64,000 bases of DNA from Agaribacterium haliotis (GCF_002312815.1 NZ_NKQJ01000001.1:124001-188000), one strand, 5' to 3'; positions 19,691 to 29,468 are shown, numbered from the stretch's first letter. A program made the numbers and translations. The notes: generated by a model not told the origin, from the letters alone.

Positions 19691-21067
19691 ATGGAGTGGC
19701 CCGTACTACTAGCATCAACTGCAAGATTACTCGACTTGCACGATTCCGATCGTACAGCGGGAGGTACTATTTATGCTCCAGATGAACGCAGACGAGGAGC
19801 GGGTACGGGGCTTTGGTTGGATCTCGGCACCAGGCTACTGCAATATTTGTATGAACGAGATTTGGAAAGTAATGAGGCATGGGTTCCACTAGAAGGAATC
19901 ATCAGCGAACTCACTCAACTGCATGACGTTACGCGCGACGATATTATTTTCGTGGCTAATTATCTAGCAACTCCCACTCGACTTATTACGCTCAAGGATG
20001 GGGAAAACGGTGTACTACAACGTCAAACCTATAAGCGCGAAACCACCTTAGTAGAGTGGCCTAGGAACACCAATCGACGAGACAGATGCCGACTCAGCAC
20101 GTCAGGTACAAGAGCGGTTCTCCTATCTCAGGCAGCCCAAAACTGGCTCTATGCCGCAGATGATGCAGGTAAGCTGGAGAGAGCTATAGACTATGGTGCG
20201 TTTGCCGACATTCCACAGTTAGCTGAGGGGCTGATATCTCAAATCCGTCGTTTTTCGAAAGAGATCACTCTGCTCTTGGAGCGTCAGCATATGGAAGATT
20301 TGTTGAGCGACTTCTCTGAACATCGAGACGACTACATGAAAGTAATCACGGAGGTCCAGAGCTCCGTCGAAGCAGCCAGCGAACAATTCAATACCAAACA
20401 GACGAAGGAGCAATACTCTCGTTGGCTTGAAACCGAGATCGGTAAGTCATTTACCCCTTATACAATCACCCAATCGTTCACAGAGATACTGCAGGCCATT
20501 GAACGGCTCAGTCGAAAATTTCAGAAGCTGGTGTCTGTCCTGGCGTCATCCAAACGTGAAGTTATTGGGCTCGTGCGCTTTGATTTGGCCGCTGTTGGAC
20601 TTGCCTTTCACCCATGCTCGGATTCTATTACAGATCTATGTATCGCCGGACTGGGCCCCTGGAGTGCAGATATCGCTGCCCCATCGCCTTTGGACTTTTC
20701 AGGAATACTCAGCCTTCAGCAGGAGGAAGATTCCAACACCACTCTCGTCTTTGATGACGAGGCTGTTGATGAACTCCCCTCCCTTATTGAGCGCTTCCTT
20801 TCTGCCTACCGTGAAGAAATTCTTTCTCAGCTTAGCGTTGGTCCAGTCCCTCTAAGCTCAGCCGTAGAAAAGGGTTGGCTCACGATAGAGGATTTCGATG
20901 CACTACCACAACTTATCGGCGTTTATGCATCCCCTGAGTGGCTAGATGATACAAACAGCGAATTAGCCGTCTCCGTTGTACCAAACGCTTTGGATATTCA
21001 GCTCCCAGATGGCAACCGGCTCGAAGGGGATGATCTTATTTTACATTGGCTAAAAAGCCATTCTTAA
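19691..21067 (+). CDS. jetA: Wadjet subunit JetA (kleisin-like)
   Basis: A 458-residue protein. It is first in a four-gene operon whose later members are clearly Wadjet. JetA is the kleisin that bridges the SMC-like JetC heads, in a MukF-like role. A Trp/Arg-rich N-terminal winged-helix region (GLWLDLGTRLLQYLYERD near residue 40) is followed by long helical stretches (residues 170-290), including LLLERQHMEDLLSDFSEHRD, as expected for a kleisin middle region. No enzyme motif is visible. The call rests mainly on order and size. Wadjet recognises and cuts closed circular plasmids. Confidence 0.85.
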   Translation: MEWPVLLASTARLLDLHDSDRTAGGTIYAPDERRRGAGTGLWLDLGTRLLQYLYERDLESNEAWVPLEGIISELTQLHDVTRDDIIFVANYLATPTRLITLKDGENGVLQRQTYKRETTLVEWPRNTNRRDRCRLSTSGTRAVLLSQAAQNWLYAADDAGKLERAIDYGAFADIPQLAEGLISQIRRFSKEITLLLERQHMEDLLSDFSEHRDDYMKVITEVQSSVEAASEQFNTKQTKEQYSRWLETEIGKSFTPYTITQSFTEILQAIERLSRKFQKLVSVLASSKREVIGLVRFDLAAVGLAFHPCSDSITDLCIAGLGPWSADIAAPSPLDFSGILSLQQEEDSNTTLVFDDEAVDELPSLIERFLSAYREEILSQLSVGPVPLSSAVEKGWLTIEDFDALPQLIGVYASPEWLDDTNSELAVSVVPNALDIQLPDGNRLEGDDLILHWLKSHS

Positions 21068-21088
21068 TGGCAAGAGAGGGTTAACTAC

Positions 21089-21877
21089 GTGGAAATGGAA
21101 GAAATTGGACGTGTTTACCACTATTTACTGAAACACCGATCCATTGAATCCAAACCGCAACTTCGTAAAAGTAGGCCGGATGAAACTCTGGTTGCCTCGA
21201 TCCTAAGAAGTGCATCAATCGATCAACTGGAAAAATTCAACGAATTTCTTGCTCCACAAGGGTTCAAGTTGGTCGAGTTTGATGATCTGACTCGCGGCGT
21301 TGCTGTGGCTGGTCGAGTATGGATTTTGGCACGAAGTGGCGAAGTTTCAACTTCGAGCTTTCTATCAACTGAGAAAGTCTATTCAGAGATGAACATCCGC
21401 GGCAAGGACAGTCGCGAAACGTCAGCAGTTTGGTTTCTACATATTTGGCTGATTTACCTCTCCCTTATCTATACCCGGGCTGGCCGAGGTGTTTCTGAGG
21501 TATCCAGCTATGTGGACGCGACATTTTCAAGAGAGATTCTTGAAGAGTCCGTTCTGGAACATATTGCTCACATTCGACATATGGGTCTTAGTGATGGCGC
21601 ATCATCAAAAGTCGTTAAAATTCTTGATGGCGAAAAAGGAAAGGATGTATCCCGCCGAGTTAGCGCCTTTTTGAAACTGATGGCAGCAGCGGGTCTTGTT
21701 CAAGAATCTGAAAAGAACGAATACCAACAAACCTTGCTGGGTGCATATGAAATTGCAGAGCACTACGATAAATCGTTACGCATACCCATCGACAACACCC
21801 TAGATAACATAGTGAATATTGTTGCCCCTAACAGTGAAGACAAAGACACAGAGGAGTTGACTGATGGGATTAATTAA
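21089..21877 (+). CDS. jetB: Wadjet subunit JetB (KITE/MukE-like)
   Basis: A 262-residue protein starting at GTG 21089 after GAGAGG; ATG 21095 is an alternative. It is a small winged-helix protein of the MukE-like kind expected between jetA and jetC, with a region of helices around LEKFNEFLAPQGFKLVEFDD (about residue 50) and SRRVSAFLKLMAAAGLVQES (about residue 190), the typical two wHTH units. It overlaps jetC by 14 bases, which implies coupled translation in the complex. Confidence 0.85.
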   Translation: MEMEEIGRVYHYLLKHRSIESKPQLRKSRPDETLVASILRSASIDQLEKFNEFLAPQGFKLVEFDDLTRGVAVAGRVWILARSGEVSTSSFLSTEKVYSEMNIRGKDSRETSAVWFLHIWLIYLSLIYTRAGRGVSEVSSYVDATFSREILEESVLEHIAHIRHMGLSDGASSKVVKILDGEKGKDVSRRVSAFLKLMAAAGLVQESEKNEYQQTLLGAYEIAEHYDKSLRIPIDNTLDNIVNIVAPNSEDKDTEELTDGIN

Positions 21878-24800
21878 CCGCTTAGCCATTAGCAATATGC
21901 TGAACTTTTACGGTGATGGCAAGCGCAAAAAGTGGTCCCCGCGCTTTCGCTACGAATGCCTCGACTTTCGGGGGCAATCTACAGCAGTAAACCTCACCAA
22001 CGGGGGCGGTAAAACTACTCTGTCTGAGGCCATGCTGGCCGTACTGTCTCGTGATCATACTTTGGTAAGTCGCACCAAAAAGAAATTTAGCCCGAAATCT
22101 GTGGGAACCTGGTCGCACATACAAGTCGAGTTGATAAGGCCTTTGGCCAATACAGGACAATCCGACTTCATTACCGCCCAAGGCAATGAAGTGAATGGCG
22201 AGCACTGGGTCTTCGGTATGTACGGCTATTTAGGCGATCAGGGAGTGAATTATTACTATTACAACGGCAGGCTAGAAGAACTTCCTATTGGCACAGATGA
22301 TGGAAAGCAAAGAACCTTACTCAGCAATGAAAAATTTGTGCAAAACCGAAAGGCTCTTTCCGGGCTGGTAATGAGCCCGCATGAAGATGAATGGGAGGAA
22401 GCGCTGGCACTGAAGGTTAACCTCCCCCAATCGACTATCCGCCAAATGACGGACTTCCAGAAACGAGGCGGACAAGACAAAAGTGCTCTGCTGTATGAAA
22501 TAAAGACTCGGCCAGGTCAGAGCTATGCTGAGGTCTTCTTTTACAAAGTATTAGCACCCGCAATTATGGAAGGAATAATGGATCGGGAGGGCGAGGAAGG
22601 AGAAGTAAGCCTTGAGGATTCAGTAGAACGGTCTGTTTTCAGTACGGTAAAGGCCAAACAAGACACTGCCGCAAAGCGCGTGGAGACCGATGAGCTAGAG
22701 GCAGGTATGAGACAGCTCACCAAAGTAATGAGTGTCGCCGATGAGGTTGAAGAAAAACAGCGTGAGTACGACCGCCACTTGGCAAAAATACAACATGACG
22801 TTCAGGTTTTGAGTGAGTTGGTCGGTAAAGGGCGATTGCTTGGAGTGCCAAAGTCTTCTCTACCTGATGGGCTAGTAGGCGATATAGCCAAGCAGCTTGT
22901 GATTGAGCCTGGGCGTAGCGAAGTCAGGATTCTGAATCGAGGTATAGCCGCTTTAACCGGTGAAGCTACAAAAGTAGTCACACAGAGGGCAGTTAGAAAC
23001 AGCATTCCAAGCCATGAAGTCTCGCAAGCCATCGATATTTCCTGTGACCTTGAAATACAAAAACCTCAGAGAGGAGGTCATAAACTCAGCTCATACTCAA
23101 TAGAAGGGGCAAAAGCCTTGCTAAAAGCCACTTCCTCAATGAGCCATGGGCTGACCAATGAAGCCGCCATAAACCATTTAGAAGATGCGGTTTTCTGGTT
23201 TGATACCTACGCAGATACCAATCCCTACCGCCAGCTATACGTGGAGCATGAGGCTGATCTCAAGCAGCTAAAACAGGATGAGCGTGACCTTGATGATAAA
23301 CTTGAGAACTTACGGCAAGACCAGCTTCGACTTCAACAACAGCAAACCCGAATGGAAACAAACGAAGGCCTTTATACGGGCTTAGTCGAGTCAGGCCTGT
23401 TTAGTGAGGAAGAGCTTAAATCACCGAGGAAAACAGCTGTCATTGTGAGGGACAAGCTCAGCTCTGCACAGGAAGCGATGAGCAACTTCTCCATTCTTGA
23501 AGCGAAACTTAATGAGCACTTTGATGCGTGGAAGGAATATGTCTCTAAGTATGGTAAAGAATGCATACCGGCAGAAACTCTCGAGCAGAAAAAGGCCGAA
23601 AAGCATGCTCTTTCTGAGTCAATACGCTCCATTTCTTCCAGACTCAAAGAATGCACTGCTGGCCTTTCAAAGACTCAAGGTGTGTTGCGAGAAGCTCAAG
23701 GAGAGCGTGACAAAGCAAGTCAGACGCTGGAACGGCTTTCTGAACATCGAACCGCCTATGAGAATTTCGTTGAACGATTCGGTACTGCTTCCCCCAAAGG
23801 AAAGGAAGATAAGCTAAGGACGGATCTTAATACTAACCAGAGTCGGCTTTCGAAGTTGCAACAACAGCAGGAGTCCTTTCAGGAGGGCGTAAGTGCTCTC
23901 CATCGATTTAGAGAAACCGTCTCTGAAACCGTTTCTCCAGAACAATGGCTGAAAAACATAACCACCCGTCGAGCCGAGATTGCTGTCGAACTGGATCGCT
24001 CAAACACGCTGCTAGATGACCTTTGTAAGCAACGTGAAACCCTTGAAGATGAACGAATTGCAGCAAACGCGTCTACGTGCAGCGCGCTAGATCGCTTAAG
24101 CGAAAAAAACATTTCATACAAAGTTCTGCATCATGTTATTGATGAGCTGGGCCTAGCGTATGAGCGCAAACGTGAGGTGCTAGGCGTTTTCTCTGCAGTA
24201 CTATTTGCACCAGTGCTCGCTACTGAACTCGAAGCGCAACAAGCAGCGGAAGCGTTAGCAGAGTCCGGCGCTCAGATACCGGTTTTTCTTTATCGTAGCT
24301 TTATTGAATATTGCCAGAATGCACCAATTGAACATACCGATAACGATGAGCTGATGGTGGGTACCACTGCCGGTGTAATTACTCGACCGGTCTCTTGTTT
24401 ACTGGACCCTCAACTGGTTGAGCGCGAGAAGGAATCGCTTGACACTCAGATAAGTACAGTGAAAAAGACCATCGGCACCCTTCAAACTGAGTCAATATCA
24501 ATAGATGATAATAGCGAGCCGGCAGTCTTAGCTAGGCGGGCTTTAAAAACCATACAAGACAATGAAATCGAAAAGCTCGAAACGGTAAATCAAGAACTTG
24601 AGAAATGCCAATCCAAGATAGAAGAGCTTCGTCAGCACACCAGTCCGCAAGTTATCGACATAATTCGATCTGCTGATAGCTATGTAAAACTTGGCGGCGA
24701 AGAAAAGGATACTTCTCTACAAAAACGCCTGATTGATTTGACTTCTGAAATTCAGGCTTACGAACTACAAATTTCCGAGCGACAAGATCAACAGTCCGAA

Positions 24801-26435
24801 CTGGAAGAACAGGTATCTAACCTGAGCGAAAAATTAGAAAGGATTTTACCATACGATTTGGCGGTCATGCTTAGCAGCGCTGGCTCGTTTTACGAGAAAG
24901 ACGGCCCTGAATTTATGGCTAATCGTGATGTACGCCGCCGCGACCTTCTCCAGGGAGTCACCACAGCCGAGGGCCGCAATGCCTACAACAAACATTTTGA
25001 CGGAGCACAATCTTATTTAGACAGCATTAGTGAAGACCAAGTGGATAAGCTGTCGCAGCAGCTTGGGGAGGTTTCCCGCCAGATCGAGGAAACGAAAGGA
25101 AAGCGTGACGCCGCGCGTATTGAACGGGACAAGTTGTCTGAGTCCGTCCCTCAACTGCGCAGTGCGATGGAGAGTATCGATAAGTTAGCGCTATTAGCAC
25201 TTAAGAGATATCGAAAGGTAGCCAAGCTAAGTGCGGATGCCACCAACCACAGCCATCTTGATTTAAACGAAGATCCATTAATTGAACAATGCGAAAAACT
25301 TCTCAATGCAGACATTAAAGACGAGCCCGAAGCGGTCAAAGTAATTGCAGACGCCCTGTCGGGCGAACTGGAAGAAATCGATATCGATCGTAAAGCAGGC
25401 GATTTAGGACGAGCAAAAGATGATCTGCTAAAAAAAGGTAAGGCATTTGTGGACTTAGCCAAAGGGATTACCAATACACCCTCCGGCCTAAAGCCAGTCG
25501 AAATTCAAACCCTGAATGAAATTAGTGGTGTCGCGGATATACCCAAAGTGCGAACGCTTTACGAGGGGATCTTGGAACAACTCTCACGATCCAAAGAATT
25601 GTTACGCCAATATGAATCTTCCGAAAGAGAGTCACGGCAGCTAGTAAGTAGTCGTCTCGCACACCTTATTGAATATGCAGCATTGGATCTTGAAATCTTA
25701 CGCTCGGTTGTCGGGTCTAACCGTGGCAAACACACCTCGTATTTCAACGTGGAAGCCGAAGTCCTTGACAGAACAGGAATACAGCGACTGATGGATGGCA
25801 TTGTAGAGGAAGTAGATATCCTTGAAAGACAGCGTCGTGAACGTGAAAAACAAGGGGCGCGTTCAGAAGACAATGAAGACTACCACGAATCGCTGCGCTC
25901 GTTGATTCGAACAAAGCTTTACCAAACGATCTTTTCTCAGCCAACCATAACCTACGTAAACACCTCGATACGCGGTGCCGGCGACGAACATGAGTTTAAC
26001 GAAAACCTCAGTGAAGGTCAGAAAGCCGCGTTATCGCTTATGTGGGCAATACGATTGGCTGAATTCGCTATTGAGCGAGAAGCTAAGCGCCTATCATCAC
26101 GTCGCTCGCAGCAAAAGGCTAGAGAGATGTCTGTAAATATCATGCTAATCGATGGCCTATTTTCGAACCTATCAAACCGCGAGCTGATTGATAGTTCTAT
26201 GGCCGGCATCGAAAGTACACGAGGAAGTTTCCAGCTTATAGGCCTTATCCATAACCCTCACTACCAGAATGATTTTGATAAGTTTCCAGTCTTCATAATT
26301 GGCAAGAACGAAGGGAATGGCAAGACAGGAGATAGTGGCAAAGGCTGGGTTAGCTTTCGTGAAAGCACTTCTGATGAGATGGCTCTGCGTACCGCTCAGA
26401 TCCGCCGTATTCCACCACCGCAGGTCATCAGCTGA
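21864..26435 (+). CDS. jetC: Wadjet SMC-like ATPase JetC
   Basis: A 1523-residue SMC/MukB-like protein. The Walker A loop is NGGGKTT at residues 46-52. Long coiled coils occupy roughly 460-700 and 860-1250, with a hinge-like globular part between (about 740-850). The ABC signature LSEGQKA starts near residue 1382, and the Walker B strand NIMLIDGLFSNLSN ends at Asp1430. The position right after that Asp, where SMC and MukB proteins have the catalytic Glu, is Gly. JetC extrudes DNA loops to sense small circles. It is longer than the JetC of the best-studied type I Wadjet, so another Wadjet type is likely; I do not assign it. Confidence 0.92.
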   Translation: MGLINRLAISNMLNFYGDGKRKKWSPRFRYECLDFRGQSTAVNLTNGGGKTTLSEAMLAVLSRDHTLVSRTKKKFSPKSVGTWSHIQVELIRPLANTGQSDFITAQGNEVNGEHWVFGMYGYLGDQGVNYYYYNGRLEELPIGTDDGKQRTLLSNEKFVQNRKALSGLVMSPHEDEWEEALALKVNLPQSTIRQMTDFQKRGGQDKSALLYEIKTRPGQSYAEVFFYKVLAPAIMEGIMDREGEEGEVSLEDSVERSVFSTVKAKQDTAAKRVETDELEAGMRQLTKVMSVADEVEEKQREYDRHLAKIQHDVQVLSELVGKGRLLGVPKSSLPDGLVGDIAKQLVIEPGRSEVRILNRGIAALTGEATKVVTQRAVRNSIPSHEVSQAIDISCDLEIQKPQRGGHKLSSYSIEGAKALLKATSSMSHGLTNEAAINHLEDAVFWFDTYADTNPYRQLYVEHEADLKQLKQDERDLDDKLENLRQDQLRLQQQQTRMETNEGLYTGLVESGLFSEEELKSPRKTAVIVRDKLSSAQEAMSNFSILEAKLNEHFDAWKEYVSKYGKECIPAETLEQKKAEKHALSESIRSISSRLKECTAGLSKTQGVLREAQGERDKASQTLERLSEHRTAYENFVERFGTASPKGKEDKLRTDLNTNQSRLSKLQQQQESFQEGVSALHRFRETVSETVSPEQWLKNITTRRAEIAVELDRSNTLLDDLCKQRETLEDERIAANASTCSALDRLSEKNISYKVLHHVIDELGLAYERKREVLGVFSAVLFAPVLATELEAQQAAEALAESGAQIPVFLYRSFIEYCQNAPIEHTDNDELMVGTTAGVITRPVSCLLDPQLVEREKESLDTQISTVKKTIGTLQTESISIDDNSEPAVLARRALKTIQDNEIEKLETVNQELEKCQSKIEELRQHTSPQVIDIIRSADSYVKLGGEEKDTSLQKRLIDLTSEIQAYELQISERQDQQSELEEQVSNLSEKLERILPYDLAVMLSSAGSFYEKDGPEFMANRDVRRRDLLQGVTTAEGRNAYNKHFDGAQSYLDSISEDQVDKLSQQLGEVSRQIEETKGKRDAARIERDKLSESVPQLRSAMESIDKLALLALKRYRKVAKLSADATNHSHLDLNEDPLIEQCEKLLNADIKDEPEAVKVIADALSGELEEIDIDRKAGDLGRAKDDLLKKGKAFVDLAKGITNTPSGLKPVEIQTLNEISGVADIPKVRTLYEGILEQLSRSKELLRQYESSERESRQLVSSRLAHLIEYAALDLEILRSVVGSNRGKHTSYFNVEAEVLDRTGIQRLMDGIVEEVDILERQRREREKQGARSEDNEDYHESLRSLIRTKLYQTIFSQPTITYVNTSIRGAGDEHEFNENLSEGQKAALSLMWAIRLAEFAIEREAKRLSSRRSQQKAREMSVNIMLIDGLFSNLSNRELIDSSMAGIESTRGSFQLIGLIHNPHYQNDFDKFPVFIIGKNEGNGKTGDSGKGWVSFRESTSDEMALRTAQIRRIPPPQVIS

Positions 26436-27505
26436 TGGATGCTGTTAGCAGGCTGAGAAGCGCGCTGTCCGTTGGCAACAAAACATCCGTTCGGAGCGAC
26501 CGCCTGGTTGATCGTCTGTGCAGCAAAACAGGGCTTCATCGGAATGAAGTTATCAACGGCCTTAGGGAGTTACGCGATACCGGCGAAGTGTGTTGTAAAG
26601 ATTGGCATCGTGGTGAACCCATAGGGCGCGTCGAGCTTTTAATTCAACAAGTGCGATCACCATGTGAAGAGGTTTGGATTGGCGTCATGCATGACATGGG
26701 AGTCGATCCTGCAGATCAAGAAGTGTTGATTGCACTGAGTGACAAGGTGGAAGGACTGGCGGTAGACGATATGAAGCGTCTTTTGAGTGGCCTTTTGACC
26801 TTGCGAAAGGACCTACCGCAACTAAACGGGCAGTCTCGATATTTGGTAAGCGCCAAATATCTCCTTGGCAGCTCCAAGCTGCTCGACGCACTCCCATCTC
26901 CCTTGCTTCGCAAGTTTGGAATTAACCTTGACCCGCTTATTGGACCACCCTCCTATATCATCACCGCAGGGCCAAGCTCGCCAGCGTGCGTTGTGTTGGT
27001 GGAAAATCCGCAGGCAATGGAAGCGGCGCTTCAGACCCAAATAGGAAGCAAGATTGCCTGGATCGCAACATTTGGCTACGGGCTTTCCCGTTCCGGTAAT
27101 GAGTATGGCGGTCAGCTAGCAAGTCTTATAGAGGGGGGTAATCGACTAACAGCTCTGGTGCGTCAGGGGACTCCTCCACCGATTGAACATTTACTTCAGC
27201 ATTCCGAAATTTATTTTTGGGGCGACTTTGATCGCGAAGGTTTTCAGATCTACTGGCGGCTAAGGTCTAAGATCTCCCAGCTCCGACTTAGCGGGCTCTA
27301 CCACCCCATGCGCGCCATGATAGAGAGCACTGACAACCACCATGCCTACAACGATTTGGTATCCAAACCTAACCAAAACACTTGGCAATGTTCGGACATG
27401 AACGTACAGAAGTTGCTTGATTTGTGCGAAAGCCGAGCTGTTGACCAAGAATCTGTTAGCTTTGCAGATATCGAAAAGTACGCAGCTCTTCCCTACTCCC
27501 ATTAA
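26435..27505 (+). CDS. jetD: Wadjet nuclease JetD (Toprim/DUF2220)
   Basis: A 356-residue protein. The C-terminal half is a Toprim domain: Glu190 in LVENP is the first metal ligand and Asp264/Asp266 in FWGDFDREGF the second motif. The N-terminal ~150 residues form a winged-helix-rich arm. JetD is related to topoisomerase VI A and Spo11 and makes the cut in the plasmid. Its ATG overlaps the jetC stop by one base, completing the operon. Confidence 0.92.
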   Translation: MDAVSRLRSALSVGNKTSVRSDRLVDRLCSKTGLHRNEVINGLRELRDTGEVCCKDWHRGEPIGRVELLIQQVRSPCEEVWIGVMHDMGVDPADQEVLIALSDKVEGLAVDDMKRLLSGLLTLRKDLPQLNGQSRYLVSAKYLLGSSKLLDALPSPLLRKFGINLDPLIGPPSYIITAGPSSPACVVLVENPQAMEAALQTQIGSKIAWIATFGYGLSRSGNEYGGQLASLIEGGNRLTALVRQGTPPPIEHLLQHSEIYFWGDFDREGFQIYWRLRSKISQLRLSGLYHPMRAMIESTDNHHAYNDLVSKPNQNTWQCSDMNVQKLLDLCESRAVDQESVSFADIEKYAALPYSH

Positions 27506-27545
27506 AAAGCGAAGGACCTCAGATAAGACTGGAGATACGACTTTC

Positions 27546-27824
27546 TTGAAAGAGCCAATCGATCAACTTATTCAATTAACTAAGTCTGTGAGAGCTGGCA
27601 TTCTTCAAGACAATTTTTCGAACTTTGTGTCTGTACCGGCACCACTGTTCACAATTAAAAAAATGAAAGAGTATTTTGAACTAAAAACAAAAGATGATTT
27701 TTTATTAGCACTAGATTTTGCTATTCGTAACGTTGTATCCAAACGCTATTTACAACAAGAGAGGAGATTACACTTCCATGAGTATTATATGGTGGGAAAA
27801 AACCGTCGAATATTACTTCGTTAA
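27546..27824 (+). CDS. Small unknown protein before the PD-(D/E)xK gene
   Basis: I choose the TTG start at 27546, with GGAG 11 bases ahead, giving 92 residues. The reading frame itself is open back into jetD, so the start is uncertain. The product is basic and mostly helical, with no family I recognise (LIQLTKSVRAGILQDNFSNF early, KRYLQQERRLHFHEYYMVGK late). It overlaps the start of the next gene by 47 bases, so the two are translated together and likely act together. Confidence 0.5.
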   Translation: MKEPIDQLIQLTKSVRAGILQDNFSNFVSVPAPLFTIKKMKEYFELKTKDDFLLALDFAIRNVVSKRYLQQERRLHFHEYYMVGKNRRILLR

Positions 27825-28368
27825 AAAATACGTAGAACTGGACTCATTTGTCGCACCTCTAGACGGCGATAAAGAACGTGCCGGAGATACAATACTTGGA
27901 AAGGAAGATCGGTGGATCCTCATAGAGTTCAAGAAAAACGAGTCTTCTATAAATGATGAATGCCGAAAATTTTCTGATTTCAAACAAGCAAAACGCAGCT
28001 TGCTCAATGCCAGCGATCACCACCTCATAATCTATGGGGAAAATGCAGGAAAAGACATTGAGCTGGTGTGCCAAGGATACTTCACGGAGGAACCAATACA
28101 CATTGATGACGCTCTGTCCCGAGGAACCGATATTGATAGTTTCTTCAACTATGTGCGTGAGTTTGTCAGTTTTAAAAACAACTCTGGTGGAAAGAGCTCC
28201 AGTGGATTTGGATTCGTTGCAGGAATCAGCAAAGATGGAAAGGTTACGAAATGTATGCGGCTAGATGAATTTGGACATACTTTTAAACTGGAAAAGCATC
28301 TGCAACAAAAGCTAGAGCCTTCACAAAAGCCGTCAAGGTCAGGACCTTCAATGGATCCTATGATGTAG
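27778..28368 (+). CDS. Putative PD-(D/E)xK-fold nuclease
   Basis: A 196-residue protein, starting at ATG 27778 because GAGGAG lies at the right distance; an upstream in-frame start at 27718 has no such site. Asp37 in RAGDTIL and Glu50-Phe-Lys52 in WILIEFKK make a D-(x12)-ExK pattern on consecutive strands, the core of PD-(D/E)xK endonucleases. The C-terminal part is unassigned. It follows Wadjet in the same direction. It may be an accessory of Wadjet or, with the 92-residue protein, a separate small system. Confidence 0.6.
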   Translation: MSIIWWEKTVEYYFVKKYVELDSFVAPLDGDKERAGDTILGKEDRWILIEFKKNESSINDECRKFSDFKQAKRSLLNASDHHLIIYGENAGKDIELVCQGYFTEEPIHIDDALSRGTDIDSFFNYVREFVSFKNNSGGKSSSGFGFVAGISKDGKVTKCMRLDEFGHTFKLEKHLQQKLEPSQKPSRSGPSMDPMM

Positions 28369-28853
28369 TAGCTCAGACCTGAGCTGACAGTTACCCTTTT
28401 TTTAACCCGGGCTGTCAGGTTCCCTTGGTAATTACACTAAATTCTTTTCTGCTTAATTCTCTATTAATGTGAATCCGTGCCCATTTGTATTAAGCCCCAA
28501 GATCGGAGACTGTTGTGTGTATTGCTCTTATGGAACCGCGCCCCTCCTCCAACTCAACAAGAAAAGCCCTGTAGTTCATAGATCCACCCTAAACACACGA
28601 AGACCTACCAGCTCCTACTCAAATCTCATCGTTGATCTATTAGAATTGGTATTGGTAGGTAGCAACAATACCTACCGTACCATCCATGCTACCTGCTTCC
28701 TGCAACACGGTTCCTCTCGGCTCAAAACATACCCTATAATCCATCATTATCACTCGCTCCGTAAGTTTTGTTCCATATATTATGCCCCCCAAATAAAGCA
28801 CTTCGAGATTTGGAGAACCTCCAGCACAGCGTTCCTTACCAAAGGAGAGAAAC
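28369..28853. other. 485-bp gene-free stretch
   Basis: No convincing gene is visible. Two inverted repeats lie just after the nuclease gene: AGCTCAG / CTGAGCT (28370-28385) and CTGACAG / CTGTCAG (28384-28418, with seven T in the loop). They could be alternative hairpins of a weak terminator. The rest is of ordinary composition with frames that lack a ribosome site. Confidence 0.5.
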
Positions 28854-29468
28854 ATGAATCACCAGACGGTTCGAGACAAAATCTATTGCCTGTTACTAAC
28901 GCTCGAGCCAGCCAAGCCTTTTCCCTACCGACGTCTCAAAGGAGCAGGGTCAGAGTCATCTACTAAACGAGCTATTCGTCAGCTTTGCGAAGAAGGTCAT
29001 TTGCTCCGAGTGATGACAGGCTTCTACGTACGACCGAAAAAACACAAATTACTACCGAATATAACGATTACCTGTAGCCCCGAAAATTTAACCAAAGCTT
29101 GGGCCAAAGAACGAGGCTACATTTTAACAACCACCAGCTTTGAAGAAGCCTACCGCTTAAGGTTTCAAACTCAAGCACCAGTGCAAACAGAGTATTGGAC
29201 GAATGGACCTAGTAGAACATTTACGGTAGGCAACGCCATAGCTTCTACGAGACACGTGCCTGACAATTTACTCTTATGGCATGACCTCCCTGTAGGGCGT
29301 TTATACCGAGCGCTCCAATCGTTGTCTGTCGAACATACAAAGCCTAGAGAACTTCAAAAAGCTTTGTCAATTTTGTATTCAACTGAAAAAGAGATTAGTC
29401 AAGCACTACTACAAATGGAACAAAATGAATCGTTTCAGAAATGGCTTTCGATTTTAAATAAAGTGTAA
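28854..29468 (+). CDS. Orphan AbiEi/DUF6088-like winged-helix protein
   Basis: A 204-residue protein; the ATG follows GGAGAG. The N-terminal winged helix (YRRLKGAGSESSTKRAIRQLCEEG in parts, then LLRVMTGFYVRPKKHKLLPN) and the following domain resemble DUF6088 / AbiEi-type antitoxins. These proteins bind the promoter and neutralise an AbiEii nucleotidyltransferase toxin. No AbiEii-like gene lies on either side, so it is either an orphan or acts on another partner. The only nucleotidyltransferase of the island is 8 kb away (37160-37801). Confidence 0.6.
   Translation: MNHQTVRDKIYCLLLTLEPAKPFPYRRLKGAGSESSTKRAIRQLCEEGHLLRVMTGFYVRPKKHKLLPNITITCSPENLTKAWAKERGYILTTTSFEEAYRLRFQTQAPVQTEYWTNGPSRTFTVGNAIASTRHVPDNLLLWHDLPVGRLYRALQSLSVEHTKPRELQKALSILYSTEKEISQALLQMEQNESFQKWLSILNKV

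Noticed and set aside
28469-28966. A 165-codon plus frame before the AbiEi-like gene
   Set aside because: It overlaps the true ATG and ribosome site at 28854 in another frame, and its product is Cys/Ser/Pro-rich without domain character.
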